From contig JBGULC010000034.1 in the NCBI GenBank assembly GCA_045114775.1, positions 17,301-81,300 of the forward strand: 64,000 nt of DNA, given 5' to 3'. Shown here in pieces: positions 50,996-59,573 of this stretch. Made by a program: the position numbers and the translations under genes. This DNA comes from UBA3792 sp045114775. Lineage in GTDB: Bacteria > Bacillota > Clostridia > Christensenellales > CAG-138. Each line of letters opens with the position of its first letter. Within the stretch, counting starts at the first letter, position 1. Under the pieces are notes generated by a model. The model searched no databases. It was given only the letters and a program-made list of their open reading frames with translations, and was not told the DNA's origin.

Positions 50996-51925
50996 ATGGG
51001 ACTGATCACCGATCTGTATCAAAAGAACTTTTTGCTGCGATTCGATAGGGATGAGGCAATCCCGTATTACAGCGCCGACGATTTTCCGGGGCTTGTGTGC
51101 GAACGCGGTTCGTTCCGGAACACGGCGGGCGTGACGATCCGATACTTCACATATGATTATGAAGGATACGACCCGGACAGGCTGATCCTGTTCTGCCCGG
51201 GGATCGGTCCGGGGCACACCGCGTACCTTGCGGAGATCGAAACCCTTTGCCGTGCGGGGCGCCGTGTTCTGACGCTCGATTATACCGGCTGCGGCGAATC
51301 GGGCGGAGACCGTCTGCCTTCCGCGAACGCGCCGACGCGCGACGCCATGGAATTGCTCGACCTTCTGCATCCCGAAGAGGAGATCATCCCGGTCGGACAT
51401 TCGCTGGGCGGCTACACCGCGCTGAACCTTGCGCATCTTCTGCCGACCGTGACCCGGGCGGTCATTCTGTCCGGCTTTGTGAGCATTTCCGACGAGATGA
51501 TGGGCTTTGTCAAGCTGCGGATCCTTGCCGACCGCGTGAAGCGCTTTGAAAAGAAACTCGATCCGCAGTACGGCGCGCTCGACAACCGCGCGTATCTGAA
51601 GACAACTGCGGACAGGCTGTTGTGGATCCATTCGACGGACGATCCCATGGTGAATTACAAGTATAACGCCGGACAGGTGCGGAAGATCGGAAATCCGAAC
51701 GTGCGCGTCATCACGGCGGAGCACAAAAAACACAATCCGCAGTACAGCGCGGAGGCGCTGGAAACGATGAACGCGTGGATCGGCGGATATGAGCGCCTGC
51801 TGCGGGAAAAGCAGCTTGAAACGCCGGAAGCGCGGAAAGCGTATTTTGCCGACAAACCCGTCGCGCGCATGACCGCGCAGGATCCCGCCGTATACGAAGA
51901 GATCCTCCGCTTTCTCGAAGCGTGA
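50996..51925 (+). CDS. alpha/beta-fold hydrolase
   Basis: 309 residues, GGAGG before the start, no signal peptide. Nucleophile elbow GHSLGGYTA (Ser near residue 130), oxyanion region LFCPGIGPGHTAY, acid IHSTDDPM and a late HKKHNP histidine. The protein looks like a serine esterase or acyl-peptidase of the Hydrolase_4 group. Monocistronic and followed by repeats A3 and B2. Substrate unknown. Confidence 0.82.
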   Translation: MGLITDLYQKNFLLRFDRDEAIPYYSADDFPGLVCERGSFRNTAGVTIRYFTYDYEGYDPDRLILFCPGIGPGHTAYLAEIETLCRAGRRVLTLDYTGCGESGGDRLPSANAPTRDAMELLDLLHPEEEIIPVGHSLGGYTALNLAHLLPTVTRAVILSGFVSISDEMMGFVKLRILADRVKRFEKKLDPQYGALDNRAYLKTTADRLLWIHSTDDPMVNYKYNAGQVRKIGNPNVRVITAEHKKHNPQYSAEALETMNAWIGGYERLLREKQLETPEARKAYFADKPVARMTAQDPAVYEEILRFLEA

Positions 51926-51987
51926 CTTGGCATTTTCTGAAGATATTGCAGCGGCGAAGGACCCTTATTGAATACGCAAAAGCTCAC

Positions 51988-52060
51988 CTTCCGATCCTGC
52001 TCGGAACGCATCTTTCCGTCCGGCGAAAGCATCCCTCGCGCGAAGTCCATCGGATTCATT
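51988..52060. repeat. dispersed repeat family A, copy 3
   Basis: CTTCCGATCCTGCTCGGAAC at the left and GTCCATCGGATTCATT at the right. Length and ends match copy 2. Confidence 0.6.
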
Positions 52061-52138
52061 AAAGGAGATATCGAAAGGAACGTCACATATACCGCGGTCG
52101 GCAACATCCGGGTTCCCGATCCCGCGCCCGCGCGGAAA

Positions 52139-52218
52139 AGCTCGTCCTCCCTAAGATTGTCTGCGGCGAACAGCAGCACGCACAGCAAAGCCCGAAGCGC
52201 GTATACGCTTCGGACTTA
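52139..52218. repeat. dispersed repeat family B, copy 2
   Basis: Matches 48291-48370 in several blocks (see that entry). Its hairpin CCGAAGCG-CGTATA-CGCTTCGG (52191-52212) is perfect and is followed by ACTTATGCATTTTT. Confidence 0.55.
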
Positions 52219-52318
52219 TGCATTTTTATTGAGCTATAATACTCACTGTTTACGAAAGCAGTTTTTTGCGGGAACACGATCAACTGCAACGCTTCATCCG
52301 ATGTTTTTCAGACGGGAA

Positions 52319-53524
52319 TCAATCCTCCGCCTTTCGCTGCCGGACGCAGAGGGCGTAAAACAGGATCGCAAGTAGCTGCGATGCAACGGAGATCAGCACC
52401 AACAAGACCGGATTAACGTCGTACAGCGCGCCCAAAAGCCAACTTCCGAGAAACCAGGCGACGCCGAACCCCGTCTCAAAGACGCCGAAGCCGGTGCTGC
52501 GCATGGAACGCGGAACGATTTTGCTGACGGCTGCCTTCATTATGCTCTCCTGCGCACCCATGCCGACGCCCCAAAGAACGATGCCGACCGCGATCAGATA
52601 CGGGTTTCCGGTTAAGAACACGAAGCCGGAGAAGAACGTGCTGAGCAGGGTCGAGAGCATCAGCGCGCGAACGCCGATCCGGTCGAACAGCCATCCGAAG
52701 AACAGCGCGGCAAACGCGTCCACCGCCATCGCCGCAGCGTAAAGAAGGCTCAGCGTCGATTCCGGGAACGCCTGCGTCTTTGCCGCGTGCAGTGTGATGA
52801 GCGTGAAATCCGCAAACCCGAACGCGAACAGGGAGATAGCGATCATATAGAGCACAAACGGTTTTTTGAACCGGAACGGCTCCGTCTCCTCTTCTGCTTT
52901 CTCAAAGGTTTCCGGATGCGGGTATCTGATGCGGGAAAATACGACCAGACCGACGGTGATGAGCGCCGGAATCCCGAGCAGCGCAAAGCACAGCCGATAA
53001 GCGGAAAACAGCGTGCCCGATCCTTTCAAAGATACGATCAGAAAGAGGATGACCGGACCGATAAACGCGCCGAGTTGATCCAGAAACTCGAGAAACGCAA
53101 ATCCCTTGCCTACACCGACCTCGCTTGCCGCAAAGCTGACGAGCGTGTTCTTCGCAGGCTTCTTGACCGCCTTGCCGATACGCTCCAGAATCACCAGTCC
53201 GCAGGCAATGACCCAACCATTTTCGGGAATCAGCGCAAGCGCCGGGATCGCCAGCACCTGCAGCGCGTAACCGAGAATCACGAGAAGCCAGTATTTTTTG
53301 GTTTTGTCCGCGAGAAAGCCGGACAGCATGCGAAGCGAGTATCCGCACAGTTCGCCGAAGCCGGAAACAAACCCGATCGTCGCCGCCGATGCGCCGGCAA
53401 GGTCCAGATATTCGCCGAGGATGCTCCTGGCGCCTTCGTGCGTCATGTCCGAAAACAGACTGATAATGCCCATCAGGAGGAGGAACATCATCGCGCCGCC
53501 GGCCTGTTTTTTGATCGTCTTCAT
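52319..53524 (-). CDS. MFS transporter
   Basis: 401 residues, GGGAGGG before the start. Twelve hydrophobic spans, the loop 2-3 motif in GFLADKTKKYWLL and its second-half counterpart in GWLFDRIGVRALML. The N-terminal FSDMTHEGARSILGEYL is typical of a drug-efflux-like or YbfB-like MFS group found in Clostridia. It follows mgtC by 57 bases in the same direction with no clear terminator, so it may be read from the mgtC promoter. Substrate unknown. Confidence 0.85.
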   Translation of the reverse strand: MKTIKKQAGGAMMFLLLMGIISLFSDMTHEGARSILGEYLDLAGASAATIGFVSGFGELCGYSLRMLSGFLADKTKKYWLLVILGYALQVLAIPALALIPENGWVIACGLVILERIGKAVKKPAKNTLVSFAASEVGVGKGFAFLEFLDQLGAFIGPVILFLIVSLKGSGTLFSAYRLCFALLGIPALITVGLVVFSRIRYPHPETFEKAEEETEPFRFKKPFVLYMIAISLFAFGFADFTLITLHAAKTQAFPESTLSLLYAAAMAVDAFAALFFGWLFDRIGVRALMLSTLLSTFFSGFVFLTGNPYLIAVGIVLWGVGMGAQESIMKAAVSKIVPRSMRSTGFGVFETGFGVAWFLGSWLLGALYDVNPVLLVLISVASQLLAILFYALCVRQRKAED

Positions 53525-53581
53525 TACCGCCCTCCCAAAAGAAAAGCCGCTCGGGGTTGAGCAGCAAAAACGGTGTCGTTC

Positions 53582-54310
53582 TTATTTTTCGATCTCGCAG
53601 CTGATCGCGCGGACGCCTTTGACGGATTCCAGAAAATGAAGCAAGTCGTTGACCGTCGTATCCACATGCATACGCAGTGTGAACTGATACGTCTCGCTGC
53701 CGTCGTCGTTGAACTTGACCTTCGTTCCCAGAATCTGCATTTTGTTGCGTGCGACGTATTCGTTCAACTCTTTGCGGAATACTTCCTGCTCCGTCACACG
53801 GCAGCTGATGGTGCCGACCATCATGGAATCCGTACCGATCGTGAATCGGTGCATGATGATCTGGATCACGGCGATGACCGCCGTTCCGATCAGACCGATC
53901 ACATACATACCCGCGCCGATCGCAAGACCGATCGCCGCCGTCGCCCAGATGCCCGCCGCCGTCGTCAGCCCGCGCACCGATCCTCCGTTGCGGAAAATAA
54001 TGCCCGCGCCGAGGAAGGATACGCCGCTGATGATCTGCGCCGCAAGACGCGCCGGATCGGTACTGTGCGTACCGGGATAAAAGACGCCGTTCATCGCCAT
54101 GTCGACAAAGCCGTATTTGGAGATGATCATCGTCAGCGACGCCGCGCAGCAGACGATGACGTGCGTGCGGATGCCGGCTTCCTTCAGGCGCTTGGTGCGC
54201 TCATAGCCGATCGCCGCGCCGCACGCGCAGGAAACCAGGATGCGGATCAGAAATTCCAGATACTGCCAGAGTGTAAACTGACCGAACATGTATCCCGCCA
54301 GCGTTCCCAT
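53582..54310 (-). CDS. MgtC/SapB family membrane protein
   Basis: 242 residues from the ATG behind AAAGGACGG; a much longer frame runs through the promoter into the upstream gene and is rejected. The MgtC signature is present: ACGAAIGYERTKRLKEAGIRTH, then GVSFLGAGIIFRNGG and GLTTAAGIWATAAIGLAIG. The C-terminal 80 residues form an ACT-like cytoplasmic domain. MgtC proteins tune ATP synthase, phosphate and Mg2+ homeostasis. Regulation: an 18-bp LacI-type palindrome lies just downstream of its near-consensus promoter. Confidence 0.9.
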   Translation of the reverse strand: MGTLAGYMFGQFTLWQYLEFLIRILVSCACGAAIGYERTKRLKEAGIRTHVIVCCAASLTMIISKYGFVDMAMNGVFYPGTHSTDPARLAAQIISGVSFLGAGIIFRNGGSVRGLTTAAGIWATAAIGLAIGAGMYVIGLIGTAVIAVIQIIMHRFTIGTDSMMVGTISCRVTEQEVFRKELNEYVARNKMQILGTKVKFNDDGSETYQFTLRMHVDTTVNDLLHFLESVKGVRAISCEIEK

Positions 54311-54341
54311 ACTTTCGCCGTCCTTTCGAATCGGATTGGAA

Positions 54342-54400
54342 AACGCAAACGTTTGCGTTCCGTGTATCTGTATAATATCACGTTCGGCGGGAAATGTCAA
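54342..54400 (-). promoter_or_regulatory. mgtC promoter and LacI-type operator
   Basis: Minus-strand TTGACA (54400-54395), 17 bases, TATTAT (54377-54372), followed 12 bases later by the perfect palindrome AACGCAAACGTTTGCGTT (54359-54342). The central CGCAAACGTTTGCG is identical to the operator at 55613-55626. The form is that of LacI/PurR-family operators. Confidence 0.8.
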
Positions 54401-54414
54401 CCGGATTCTTGCGC

Positions 54415-55452
54415 TTACTGTGCGCGAAGCCGGAAATCCGCCCATACGGCATTGTGATCCGAAAGCTCGGAAAACCCTGCGGTACGCAGCGGCGAAGCCG
54501 CATCCGCCCAATCGCAGTCCTTGATCAGGGTGGAGACGACGCCATGCCGCACACATGTGATGCCGCGGGCAAAGATCCAGTCCAGCTGCAGTGCAAGCAC
54601 GCCGTCGCCGGTCGGTCTGCGGCGTGTGGGAACGCCGGTCCCGTTCGAGAAACGCCGGTCGAAGCCCGCCCGTTCGCAGCAGACAAACAGCGGTTCGGTC
54701 TGCGTCGGATCGACGACGACGCCGTCGGTTTTCTGCCGATGATACGCGGAAAGCGCTGCCGATTCGCCGTAATCGAACGCATTTGTATTGAAGTCGCCGC
54801 CGATCAGAGCCGGCAGTCCGGGAAACATTGCCGTCGCCTTTTCGAGGATTGCTTCGGTCTGTTTTGCACGCAGCGCCGGGGTCGTTCGGTTTTCCAGATG
54901 CACGCAAACGGCGCCGATCCGCGTCCCGGCAATATCGAGTTCGCAGAACACCGCAACGCGTGCGCCGATCCGTTTCTGCTCGTCAAAATACCAGTTATAC
55001 GCCTCCGGCAGCGACAGCGCTTCGGCGCGGACGATCGGCCAGCGTGAGAACAGCGTGTTCCCCTCATAGCCCTTGCGATCGTTCGGATTGACAAGTTCGA
55101 TGAATTCGAGCGCGTATGCATAATGATACCCGAGCGCTTCGGCGATTTTGCGCGAAGCGTCGATGTTGCCGCTTCGCTCCGTGCCGTCGTCCAGTTCGTT
55201 GCCGAACAGGATGTCCGCATCCTTCAGCGCGGGGCACGCCCCGAGAAACGAAACGATCTCGCGGATCCTGGTTCCGTGCTCTACGTTGAACACGGCGGCG
55301 CGGATCGTTTCCGGCGCCGGTTTTTGCACAAGGTTTGCCCGGTATACCTCCGGCGCGCCAAACTGCGGGATGCGCGCCATCACGGCGAACTGTCCTGCCG
55401 ACGGGACTTCGGTGCCGAGCTGCACCCGTTTTTCATACGGAATCGCGTTCAT
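54415..55452 (-). CDS. endonuclease/exonuclease/phosphatase (EEP) family protein
   Basis: 345 residues, GGAGG seven bases before the start. EEP motifs: AVFNVEHGT, the metal ligand Glu in FGNELDDG, GGDFNTNAF, LDWIFARG and the terminal SDHNAVWAD. No signal peptide. It hydrolyses phosphodiester or phosphomonoester bonds; nucleic acid is not the only choice, since inositol and sphingolipid phosphatases share the fold. It is divergent from the HAD-ABC operon and upstream of mgtC, so it probably belongs with their phosphate-related regulon. A TATACT at 55479-55484 may be its -10. Confidence 0.85.
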   Translation of the reverse strand: MNAIPYEKRVQLGTEVPSAGQFAVMARIPQFGAPEVYRANLVQKPAPETIRAAVFNVEHGTRIREIVSFLGACPALKDADILFGNELDDGTERSGNIDASRKIAEALGYHYAYALEFIELVNPNDRKGYEGNTLFSRWPIVRAEALSLPEAYNWYFDEQKRIGARVAVFCELDIAGTRIGAVCVHLENRTTPALRAKQTEAILEKATAMFPGLPALIGGDFNTNAFDYGESAALSAYHRQKTDGVVVDPTQTEPLFVCCERAGFDRRFSNGTGVPTRRRPTGDGVLALQLDWIFARGITCVRHGVVSTLIKDCDWADAASPLRTAGFSELSDHNAVWADFRLRAQ

Positions 55453-55570
55453 GGACCTGCCTCCGAAAGTTTACCTGCAGTATAGCACGGATCGACCGGT
55501 TTGAAAAGGGAAGCCGACGTGCAGGAACGAAAGAATATCTGGAAATCCGTATATTTTTTCATAAATATAA

Positions 55571-55626
55571 TTGACAATTCGGCGTTTGCGTGGTAATATG
55601 AAATCGAAAGAACGCAAACGTTTGCG
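55571..55626 (+). promoter_or_regulatory. promoter and LacI-type operator of the HAD-ABC operon
   Basis: TTGACA (55571-55576), exactly 17 bases, TAATAT (55594-55599), followed 13 bases on by CGCAAACGTTTGCG (55613-55626). A half-site CGTTTGCG is also present in the spacer. The arrangement mirrors that of mgtC. Confidence 0.82.
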
Positions 55627-55662
55627 CTGCGAATTGACCATATTGCGTGAGGAGGAAAGCAA

Positions 55663-56421
55663 ATGATCAAAGCTGTCATGTTTGATATGGGCGGAACGCT
55701 CGAAGATCTGTATTCCGATGAGAAAAACGATCGTGCAACCGCATACGCGCTGTACGAAATTCTCAAAAAGCACGGCATTGAAGTCCCCTATGAGGCGGAA
55801 CCGCTCTGGAAGATCGTCGGCGAAGGGATTCAGGCATACAAAAAGGATTCCGAGCGGACGCTCCGCGAGCTGAAGCCGGAGGAAATCTGGTGCGACTGGG
55901 GTTTTCGGGACGTTCCGGTCGATCGCGACAGGCTCGCGGCAATCAGCGAGGAGATCGCGCACATGTGGGAGACGACTTTTTACGATCGGAAGCTCCGGGA
56001 GCACGGCGCGGAGATGCTCCGAGCGCTCAAGGAGGATCTCGGCATGTACATCGCGGTCGTCAGCAATACGGGGAGCCTCTTTCAGGTGTTTGAAACGCTG
56101 AAAAAGTACGGCGTGCGTCAGTATTTCGACGACATCACGCTTTCGTCGATCACGGGCTACCGCAAGCCGCATCCCAACGTCTTCCGCGTCGCGCTTTCAC
56201 AGGCGAACCTCGATCCGTCCGAATGTGCGTTCGTCGGCGATACGCTCTCGCGCGATGTGGTCGGTCCCCGCAGAATGGGATTCGGACGCGTGTTCAAGAT
56301 TAATTCGTTTCTGACGCCGCAGAAGGACCTCGGCAAGTACGACGTCGAGCCGGATTACCAGATCACCGATATCTACGACGTTTACACGCTTCTTAAAAAG
56401 GAACGGGAAGCGGAGCGGTAA
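55663..56421 (+). CDS. HAD-family hydrolase with altered motif I
   Basis: 252 residues, GGAGG eleven bases before. Motif I is FDMGGTLED, so the second acid/base Asp of phosphatases is replaced by Gly, as seen in some HAD proteins and, with Ala, in phosphonoacetaldehyde hydrolase. Motif II VVSNTGS, lysine region TGYRKPHPNVF and motif IV FVGDTLSRDVVG are intact. First gene behind the LacI-type operator and 39 bases before an ABC importer, so its substrate is probably what the importer brings in. Confidence 0.85.
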   Translation: MIKAVMFDMGGTLEDLYSDEKNDRATAYALYEILKKHGIEVPYEAEPLWKIVGEGIQAYKKDSERTLRELKPEEIWCDWGFRDVPVDRDRLAAISEEIAHMWETTFYDRKLREHGAEMLRALKEDLGMYIAVVSNTGSLFQVFETLKKYGVRQYFDDITLSSITGYRKPHPNVFRVALSQANLDPSECAFVGDTLSRDVVGPRRMGFGRVFKINSFLTPQKDLGKYDVEPDYQITDIYDVYTLLKKEREAER

Positions 56422-56460
56422 CCTTTTTATTCTACGAGACTCTGAGAAGGAGGTCTGAAA

Positions 56461-58335
56461 ATGGCAAAAAAAGGATGGAAACGTCCTCCGATGACAAAGA
56501 AACGGTTTAAAAACCAGTTTCTGAGCGTGATCGGCAATCCGTTCAACGTGATCGTGCTGATTACGCTGATCATGCTGTTCATCTTCATCGTCGTGCCGCT
56601 GCTGACGATGGTGCTGAACACGTTTACCGTCACAAGAGGATCGCAGGACATTGCAAGACTGATGGACCCGGATGTGTCGGCGGGCGACTATTCGCTGTGG
56701 GCATGGAACTTCCTGTTCGGGCCGGATAACTTCGTATCCGCGGGCGACATGGGACTTCGCGGAACCGCGATTTACGTGAACCTTTTGGAGCCGCTGTTCC
56801 ACTCCCTGACGATCGGTCTGTTCGTCACGGTCGTTTCGGTTCCGCTCGGCGCGCTGATGGCGTGGCTGATCGTGCGTACCGATATCCCCTGCAAGGGTCT
56901 GCTGTCCTCGCTGATCCTGATTCCGTACATGATCCCGTCGTGGTGCAAGGCGCTGTCGTGGCTGACCGTTTTCCGAACGACGAACGCCGGCGGCTACGGC
57001 GGCGTGCTGACCAGCCTCGGCCTCGAGGTGCCGGAATGGCTTGCCTACGGGCCGATCGCGATCATATTGGTCATGGTGCTGCACTACTACGCGTTCTCAT
57101 ACATTATGGTCTCCGGCGCGCTGCGTTCGATTAACTCCGAGCTGGAGGAAATGGGCGAGATCCAGGGCGCGAACAAGGCGCAGATTTTAAAGAGCATCAC
57201 GCTGCCGTTGGTGCTTCCGTCGATCCTTTCGGCGACGATCATGACGATCAGTAAGTCGATCGGAACCTACGGCGTCGCGGCGCGTCTCGGCAATACGATC
57301 CGATACTTTGTCATGGCGACGAAGATGAAGGACTTTCTTGAGAACGCGCAGACGGAGGCCGTCGGCTATATCTTCTCTCTCTTGATGATCGCGCTTGCCG
57401 CCGGCACGATCCTGATCAACCAGAAGCTGATCGGTACGCGCAAGTCCTACGCGACGATCGGCGGCAAAGGCACGCGCTCGAACCTGCTGCAGCTCGGCAA
57501 GGCAAAGTGGCCGATGCTGGTCTTCTTGGTATTCTTCATCATCCTGGCGATGTTCATGCCGCTGTTCTTCCTGATCATGGAATCGTTCCAGATCGTTCCC
57601 GGCAGAGGATACGGCCTCGATAATCTGACGCTCTACGCCTGGATCGGCGATCTGGCGGACCGACCGAACGAGGGCTTCAGCATGGCCGGTCTGTTCCGGA
57701 ACTCGGAATTCGGCAAAGCGCTTCTGAACACGGTCCTGCTCTCCCTGTGCGGTTCGTTCGTCACAGCGGTCTTCGGGCAGTTTTTCGGCTACATTACCAC
57801 GCGCGGCAGAGGCAAATGGTACGGCAACGCGGTTGAGCAGCTGATCTTCATTCCGTATCTGATGCCGGGCGTCGCGTTCTCGGCGATCTACTATTCCTTG
57901 GCAAGCAACTATGCGCCGGTCCTTCTGGAAACGTTCACGCTGGTCCTGATCGTTTCGATCGTCAAGCATTTCCCGTTTGCCAGCCGTTCCGGTTCCTCGA
58001 ACATGATGCAGATTTCGGTGGAGCTCGAGGAGGCGGCGACGATCAACGGCGCGAGCTTCTGGCGAAGGATCTGGAGCATCATCATTCCGTTGGCAAAGGG
58101 CGGATTCCTGTCGGGCTTTTTGCTCTCCTTCATCAGCATCGCCAAGGAGCTTGACCTGATCGCGATCTTCATGACGAACAAGGACATCTATACGCTCTCG
58201 TTCCTGTCCTTCAACTACTCGAAGGAAGCAATGCCGCAGGTGGCGGACGCGATCTGCATCGTCATTATCGCGTTCATCCTCATCACCAACAAGATCGCGG
58301 ATAAGCTCGGCGGCAACGTCAGCAAGAGCATGTAA
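56461..58335 (+). CDS. ABC importer permease, duplicated (FbpB/PhnU-V type)
   Basis: 624 residues with two binding-protein-dependent permease domains (about 20-330 and 345-615). Each carries an EAA loop: LEEMGEIQGANKAQILKSIT and LEEAATINGASFWRRIWSII. This double-permease form is used by Fe3+, thiamine, 2-aminoethylphosphonate and related importers. AGGAGG lies before the start. Co-transcribed with the ATPase (32 bases later) and binding protein. The ligand cannot be fixed from the permease. Confidence 0.9.
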   Translation: MAKKGWKRPPMTKKRFKNQFLSVIGNPFNVIVLITLIMLFIFIVVPLLTMVLNTFTVTRGSQDIARLMDPDVSAGDYSLWAWNFLFGPDNFVSAGDMGLRGTAIYVNLLEPLFHSLTIGLFVTVVSVPLGALMAWLIVRTDIPCKGLLSSLILIPYMIPSWCKALSWLTVFRTTNAGGYGGVLTSLGLEVPEWLAYGPIAIILVMVLHYYAFSYIMVSGALRSINSELEEMGEIQGANKAQILKSITLPLVLPSILSATIMTISKSIGTYGVAARLGNTIRYFVMATKMKDFLENAQTEAVGYIFSLLMIALAAGTILINQKLIGTRKSYATIGGKGTRSNLLQLGKAKWPMLVFLVFFIILAMFMPLFFLIMESFQIVPGRGYGLDNLTLYAWIGDLADRPNEGFSMAGLFRNSEFGKALLNTVLLSLCGSFVTAVFGQFFGYITTRGRGKWYGNAVEQLIFIPYLMPGVAFSAIYYSLASNYAPVLLETFTLVLIVSIVKHFPFASRSGSSNMMQISVELEEAATINGASFWRRIWSIIIPLAKGGFLSGFLLSFISIAKELDLIAIFMTNKDIYTLSFLSFNYSKEAMPQVADAICIVIIAFILITNKIADKLGGNVSKSM

Positions 58336-58367
58336 CCGCACGACCGAATTACAGAAAGGATTTCAAA

Positions 58368-59525
58368 ATGAGCAAGATCGTATTAAGTCACATTGATAAG
58401 TTTTACGGCGAAAACCATGTTCTGCGCGACATCAACCTCACGATCGAGGACGGCGACTTCATGACGCTTCTGGGCCCATCCGGCTGCGGCAAAACCACCA
58501 CGCTGCGCGTCGTCTCCGGTCTCGAAAAACCGCAGCACGGCACCATGACGATCGACGACCGCACGATCATCGACGCGGACACCGCGTTCTATGAGGCGCC
58601 CAGCAAGCGCGGACTGAACCTCGTGTTCCAGAGCTACGCGCTGTGGCCGCACATGACGGTGTTCCAGAACGTCGCCTTCGGTCTGAAGATCAAGAAGATG
58701 AAAAAGGCGGAGATCGAGGAAACGGTCATGCACGCGCTCAAAACGATGCGCATAGAGGAATACCGCAACCGCTATCCGAACGAGCTTTCCGGCGGTCAGC
58801 AGCAGCGCGTTGCGATCGCACGTGCCATTGCATCCAGCCCGAAGCTCCTGCTTCTGGACGAGCCGCTTTCGAACCTCGACGCGCGTCTGCGCATCGACAT
58901 GCGCGCGGAATTGAAGCGTCTTCATAAGGATACCGGCACGACGATCATCTACGTCACGCACGATCAGGTCGAAGCGCTGACGATGTCCACGAAGATCGCG
59001 CTGTTCAAAGAGGGCGAGATCTCCCAGATCGACACGCCGCTGGGACTGTACACCAACCCGATTGACCTGCAGGCGGCAGACTTTATCGGCAATCCGCGCA
59101 TCAACTTCATCGACGCAAAGGGCGTTTACAACGGAGACACTCTGACGGTCACGAGCGAGTTCGGCACATACGTGTTCGCGCACGAAACGCTGAAACTTGA
59201 CGAGGAGATCCCCGAGGGCGAGGAGTTCGAGTGCGTGCTCGGTCTGCGTCCCGAGATGGTAGATATCTACACCGAGGATCCGCACCACAAGAACACGGTC
59301 ACGGCAAAGGTCTACGCCAACCAGCCGGCGGGCAGCGAAACGCTTGTGACGCTGACGGTCGGAGACGTCGAATTCCTGGCGATTCAGGTCGGGCTTGTGG
59401 AGTACGATATGAATCAGGATGTGTTTGTGGTATTGCATCCAGGCCGTATGAACGTATATAATAAGAATACGGGAAGACTGATCAAGTACGCGAAGACCAA
59501 ACATAAAGCGGGCATCGACGATTAA
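58368..59525 (+). CDS. ABC importer ATP-binding protein
   Basis: 385 residues, AAAGGA before the start. Walker A GPSGCGKTT, Q-loop VFQSYALWPHM, signature LSGGQQQR, Walker B LLLLDEPLSNLD and the switch THDQVEALTM. C-terminal TOBE/MOP-like domain from about 240. It belongs to the FbpC/PotA/PhnT group and energises the double permease just upstream. Confidence 0.93.
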   Translation: MSKIVLSHIDKFYGENHVLRDINLTIEDGDFMTLLGPSGCGKTTTLRVVSGLEKPQHGTMTIDDRTIIDADTAFYEAPSKRGLNLVFQSYALWPHMTVFQNVAFGLKIKKMKKAEIEETVMHALKTMRIEEYRNRYPNELSGGQQQRVAIARAIASSPKLLLLDEPLSNLDARLRIDMRAELKRLHKDTGTTIIYVTHDQVEALTMSTKIALFKEGEISQIDTPLGLYTNPIDLQAADFIGNPRINFIDAKGVYNGDTLTVTSEFGTYVFAHETLKLDEEIPEGEEFECVLGLRPEMVDIYTEDPHHKNTVTAKVYANQPAGSETLVTLTVGDVEFLAIQVGLVEYDMNQDVFVVLHPGRMNVYNKNTGRLIKYAKTKHKAGIDD

Positions 59526-59573
59526 CGATACTTCCCACGCAAAAAGGAAGACCATAAAGAAAGGAATACAGCT

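Larger units (their letters stand above)
51926..52318. other. 393-base gap filled mainly by repeats A3 and B2
   Basis: Repeat A copy 3 and repeat B copy 2 occupy about 40 percent. A plus-strand frame of 135 codons spans them but has no ribosome site and is an artefact of the repeats. Confidence 0.5.

Noticed and set aside
54310..54907. A long N-terminal extension of the MgtC frame
   Set aside because: It crosses the promoter, operator and the end of the EEP gene; the ATG at 54310 has a ribosome site and matches the MgtC start.
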